Assembly (NCBI GenBank): GCA_963969365.1
Contig: OZ017754.1
Location: forward strand, 2,480,001 to 2,544,000
DNA length: 64,000 bases
Source: Asterochloris sp. CNOR1
Lineage: Eukaryota; Chlorophyta; Trebouxiophyceae; Trebouxiales; Trebouxiaceae
Reading direction: 5' to 3'
Part shown: positions 60,601 to 64,000 of the stretch, one piece after another
Position numbering within the stretch: position 1 is the stretch's first letter
How the letters are laid out: each line of letters starts with the position of its first letter
Notes under the pieces: model-generated
Database searches by the model: none
What the model was told of the DNA's origin: nothing
What the model saw: only the letters and a program-made list of their open reading frames with translations
Program-made: the position numbers and the translations under genes

Positions 60601-63600
60601 TATCAGTCAGATCACAGCTGCCCAGCATGATGTGAGCCTCCACACCACCTGCCTCTTGACCTGTGGACATTATGTCCAGTCTTGTGGCAGCCCTTTCAGT
60701 ATCTGTCACTGCAGGGAGAAGGGCATACACTGCCCACCAATTTGTCCAGCATGGTGCCTGCATCATCCAGTGCGTGTGCCCAGCATGGTGGCAGCCTCTC
60801 CATCACCTGCCACTGCACGATTTGACATCCAGTCACTGCCCACCTGTCCAGCATGGTGTCGGCCTCGTCCAGCACCAGCCACTGCACGTCCCCGTAGAAC
60901 AGGTTGCCCTTCTCCGCGTGCTGCAGCACCTTCTGGGGCGTGGCCACCAGGATGTCCAGAGGGGCCGCCAGGCAAGCTGCCTGCTGCGCCAGGGTGCCGG
61001 CTGCAGGCAGACACAAGCACAGTTGGAGTGTAATGTCATGAGGGGCGCTGCCAGCAGGTCGGCAGCGCCAACCAAAGCGGGCAAGAACATCTGGACAGAG
61101 CAATGTCACGAGGTGTGCCGCAGTTGCCTTCAGCAGGCTGCGGCTGGCTGACAGATGCCAGAGGGGCTGCCAGCGAGGCCACCTGCTAGATGATGAGAGC
61201 ATCAAAAGAAGGCAAACAGCGCCAACTGCAGTCCACACGGGAGATTGCACCTTGTTTGTGTAGCACATTTGTGCCAAACTCGAAGTCATTTGCAAAACTT
61301 TGTTGAACAGCAGCCTCTTTGCAGGAGCTAGAACGAAGATGCCTCCAAGTAACTGCTGCCTGGACGCAGTGCTGGACCTGGGCATTTTCGGCCAGAAGAG
61401 CCAAGCGTTATGTGGTGCAAAGAAGCTATGTGTCACAAGTCTGCCAGTCCCACCTCCATTCACACAGGCTGACCGGAACTTGGCAAAATGAGACAGCGAC
61501 TTGGCAACCTGCAGGATCTGGTCCGTCAGCTCTCTGGTGGGCCCCAGCACCAGCACTCGCGGACGCCTGGGCTTGCCTGCTGAGACGCCTGACAGCTCTT
61601 GAGACTTCAAGAGGTGAACCTGAACACATTGAAGGAGGCGTCAAGCAGTCAGCAATTAGAGAGAAGTGCTGCTCTTCATGTACAGGATGTCGGGCAGGCA
61701 GACCTTGCGGTTGCCTTCCTAGCGGGATGCACTTTGCTCATCACTGGAGGCAAGATGGCATCAGGCCAAGCTCGGGCAGCTGCAAGGACAAAGATTTGCC
61801 CCAGACGGCTTGCAGTTGTCGCTTGGCCCCAATACTACCTCCGCGTGGTGCATCTGATGTTCCATCGGGAGAAACTCCAACACTTGGTGCGGCCATGGCA
61901 GGGCCCCACACAAAGTGCTTACCAAAGGCAGCAGGTAGGCCAGCGTCTTGCCTGAGCCTGTGTGAGAGGCTATGAGGACATCCTGCTTGCTCAGAATGGC
62001 AGGGATTGCTTTGGCCTGCATACAAATTTATTGTCAGCTACACAACAAAGCTCATCAATTTCATGATACAAGGATGCACACATGGCCCATGGAGTCTCAG
62101 CCAGTGAGGGGTGGTGCATTGCACATGCTGGCTTGGCTGGTATCAGGCTGTGTGTCATGTAACACATGTGAGATTGGCTGCACCTGGACTTCTGTGGGCT
62201 CCTCCAAGTTCTGCTCTGACAAAGCATGCAGCAGCTGCTCTGTGAGGCCTAGAGACGCAAAGGCTGCTGAGCGAATGGCTGCTTGCTCAGATGGCGCATC
62301 TTGCAGCGCCATGGCAGCAGCGGCAGGCACCTGCAATGCTCTCCTGCAGCTGATGTGCGTCCTGTTGCACGTCTTGAGGTCGCCAGAGACATGCTGCAGG
62401 AGACGGCATGAGCCATATGAGTGGGTATGCAGCCAGTATCTCAGTCTCGGCAGGATCAACAGGACCGGAGTGGATGATGAAAGCCGGAGCTGCATCATGT
62501 TTTGAGGGCGCCAGATCACCAACTCATGCAACCTAAGTGGGACTGTGCGACAGCTCTGCGCCTCAAGCTTGCGAGTGACTGCTTCAAGGGGAGGCTCTCA
62601 AGCCTCCATTCTTAGGTTTGCAGTGAGCACAGGAGCTCAAATAGATGTCTCCAGATGGGAGGGTTCACCCGTCAGGTCTGAACACACCTGTCAGATGACC
62701 AGCACTGTGCCACAAGGCAAAGCTGGCTGGGGCCATGGAAGGCATACTGCATGCAGCAGCAGTAGCGTGCCGGGACTGTATCTTGTGCTCCGCATGCCTC
62801 TGCTGCTTTTCTGAGCCGCCCCATGTCACAGCATACACCAGCTGTGCCACAGTATGTGTGAGACATCTTTTGCAGCACTCAGAAGGACCCTCGAAATTAG
62901 TGGTACTGCAAGAGGAGGCCGTCGCCTATCATGATCCCCCAACAGCAGCTCAAGACCCTTTAGCTTGTGGGCTGCACAAGGTTGTTCTGCACAAGAAATC
63001 CTTCTCCATCAACTGCCCCAGCTGAGTTTCTCAGGTGTTGATCTCTGCGGACTGACATCAAATGTGAGACAACTGCCTTTTGCAAGCTTCTGTGCACAGG
63101 TGTATTGCAGTTATCATGGAGTAACACAGGCAGATGGCGTTGGGTTTTCCCAATTGCTGCACTAGAGGTGTTTATGGTGCACACAGGGAGCACATGTGCC
63201 CTGCTCAGCAGACATCCATAGCATGAGACTACTCAGCACTGGAGGCTGGGGGTGTTGCATGAAATGTTTGTGTAGCTATGGTTATTGTACATCAGCAAAT
63301 AAAGTCACTTTCCAGTCATTTGCCTTTCTTGCTATCAAGGTGGACCTCTGTGGCTTGCTGGTCCGGCGCTATACCTGTAGATGAGGCACCCCGCCTTTGT
63401 CTGCGTATCAATCATCAGGTGTTAGTCTCAATCGGCACTTGAACAAAAGCAAAATGCAACATACAAGCTCAAGCACAGCTATTACCTCAAAGCTTCCTCC
63501 TCTTCTGCCTCTGCCTTGTCCAGGAGCACAAATTTGTCCTCCTCTGCATCTCGATCCTCTGCTGCAAACAGGAGATGGTGTTTGCAATTGGTGTGAGCTC

Positions 63601-64000
63601 TGAAAAGGTGCAGATCCTGTCCCTCAATCTGAAGGAGCAATGCCAGGCAGCGCAGCATGCTGCATACATGCATCATCACACGAGAGGATGTTGTCCATTT
63701 GTGGCCGTAGCCACACATGTCGCTTGACCATATGTGGCAGCCAAAGAGAGCTGCCCACCTCAAATGGCAGGAGCAAGGAGCGGATTCAGCTGCTCTGGCA
63801 TGTCTGCGCCAGACCCACGCATATGCAGAGCCCCCAAGCAGAGGACATGATCAGCGCAACAATGTGGTGCCAAACAACGGCAGACACTCACCTGGTGTTG
63901 CCGTGCCAGGCAGTGGCACAGCCTCAGGTGCAACCTCATCGTCATCTTCAGGTGAGGGCTCCTCAGCGTACCTGCAGGGACATGATCATGTCAGCACTGC
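54660..64000 (-). CDS. DEAD-box ATP-dependent RNA helicase, RH39-like (5' end outside window)
   Basis: Exons: 63892-63971, 63486-63561, 62184-62330, 61923-62015, 61454-61604, 60844-61000, 59604-59697, 59068-59208, 58472-58561, 57791-57927, 57265-57409, 56778-56869, 55947-56174, 54660-55362. Phases agree from 62330 to the stop. An exon linking 63486 to 62330 is missing. Helicase motifs in order: Q motif region FASLGLTEQLLHALSEQNLE, motif I SHTGSGKT, Ia PTRELTDQ, Ib ATPQK, II LDEAD, III AAT, IV MVFCNT, V CTDLAARG, VI HRSGRTAR. PRRPRVLVLGPTRELTDQ, NLFYGDVQWLVLDEADTMLD and SSLHKGVAGAKHSF follow Arabidopsis RH39, a chloroplast helicase needed for 23S rRNA maturation, so a plastid ribosome-assembly role is inferred. 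The transit peptide would lie outside the window; the visible N-terminus is acidic. The C-terminal ~310 residues are Gly/Arg/Ser-rich. Confidence 0.9.
55098..55142. repeat. 12-bp coding minisatellite
   Basis: Perfect CCTCTGCCTGTG repeats encode alternating RGTG units in the C-terminal tail of the helicase on the minus strand. Further GC-rich near-repeats extend to about 55230. A similar short run occurs at 56018-56045 in the preceding exon. Confidence 0.8.
55428..55625 (-). repeat. Two decayed copies of the last helicase exon start
   Basis: CTGTCGTCCCAGGCCGGAGC and CTGCACAAGCAGCAATGAGC (about 55428-55500), and CCCACAAGCAGTGAGCATGC (about 55590-55620), match CTGTCGTCCCAGGTCCTGGA and CTGCACAAGCAGCGAGCATG at the start of the exon 54660-55362. 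Confidence 0.6.
56299..56352 (-). repeat. Decayed copy of a helicase exon start
   Basis: TCAGCCACGCACCGCTGTAG and TTGGGCCTAGCAG match TCAGCCACGCGGCGCTGCAG and TTGGGCCTGCGCAAG at the start of the exon 55947-56174. The minus-strand peptide is RPNPRTLQRCVADLQ against RPKPETLQRRVAERK. It lies in the upstream intron. Confidence 0.7.
57141..57216 (-). repeat. Decayed copy of the motif VI exon
   Basis: GCTGCCCTGCCCACGCGCTG, TCCACCCC and GATGGCTGTAGTCC correspond to GCTGCCCTGCACGGGCTG, TCCGCCCC and GATGGATGTAGTCC in the exon at 57265-57409. It lies in the following intron. Confidence 0.65.
58466..58471 (-). other. GC-AG intron donor in the helicase gene
   Basis: The exon 58472-58561 ends CTGCAG and is followed by GCAAGT, the usual form of a GC donor. 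Joining it to the acceptor before 57927 keeps phase 0 and gives EMYLQ followed by EADLPTCCYHGDVP, as expected between motif IV and the next conserved segment of RH39. No GT donor nearby gives this junction. Confidence 0.75.
59800..59862 (-). repeat. Decayed copy of a helicase exon (motif III exon)
   Basis: The minus strand reads RDSGSQVQSVLCLLRQKLWL, against RDFGDQVQELLGPLRSKAEP in the functional exon at 59604-59697. It lies in the upstream intron with its own CTGCAG acceptor. A fainter copy may lie near 59945-59990. Confidence 0.7.

Noticed and set aside
60590-60860. Possible extra helicase exon repeating the DEAD-box region end
   Set aside because: Only the donor-side edge (CCAGCATGGTG words) recurs in degraded form and no complete exon can be framed; treated as further exon-edge decay.

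Overview
The window is nuclear DNA of a plastid-bearing eukaryote, most likely a green alga. It is GC-rich, its genes are broken into many short exons with GTGAGC-type donors and CTGCAG-type acceptors, and its best-identified gene encodes a plant-type organellar DEAD-box helicase of the RH39 group. I assembled exons by hand from splice signals and reading-frame phase. Where I give exon coordinates, the phases agree across the junctions unless stated.

Left part (1-16 kb): two tandem genes on the minus strand (A, 52-5499; B, 8189-13616) encode near-identical secreted proteins with 15 exons each. Seven consecutive exons are tiny (42-54 nt), all phase 1-1, and sit in a ~330-bp tandem repeat. Each encodes one unit of an Asn/Ala-rich array carrying N-X-T sequons. 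The 3' two thirds of each locus (1-4453 and 8138-12589) is almost identical. The flanking parts of the same ~8.1-kb duplication are clearly diverged. Remnants of a non-LTR reverse transcriptase lie upstream of both genes.

Middle (14.7-31 kb): a long minus-strand gene encodes a protein with N-terminal C2-like domains and a long coiled coil (14663-26855). It is followed by a low-complexity Gln/Ala-rich coding stretch on the plus strand and an intronless F-box-like gene (28902-29801, minus) that lies between two diverged direct repeats.

Right part (32-64 kb): a minus-strand WDR17 homologue (32306-46783) has WD40 repeats followed by an alpha-solenoid. A ~3-kb gap follows, then a third, diverged member of the secreted family on the plus strand (49774-54264). 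That member has a Thr/Pro-rich mucin-like segment where genes A and B have the Asn-rich array. An RH39-like helicase on the minus strand (54660 to beyond 64000, 5' end outside the window) runs tail to tail with it.

Two points deserve follow-up. The first is the secreted family with ten shared cysteines, whose N-terminal spacer is built either from amplified mini-exons (N-glycosylation type) or from a Thr/Pro-rich stretch (O-glycosylation type). I recognise no described family. The second is that introns of at least three unrelated genes here contain decayed copies of the edge of the neighbouring exon, including its splice site. The functional mini-exon array could be the successful outcome of this same local duplication process.
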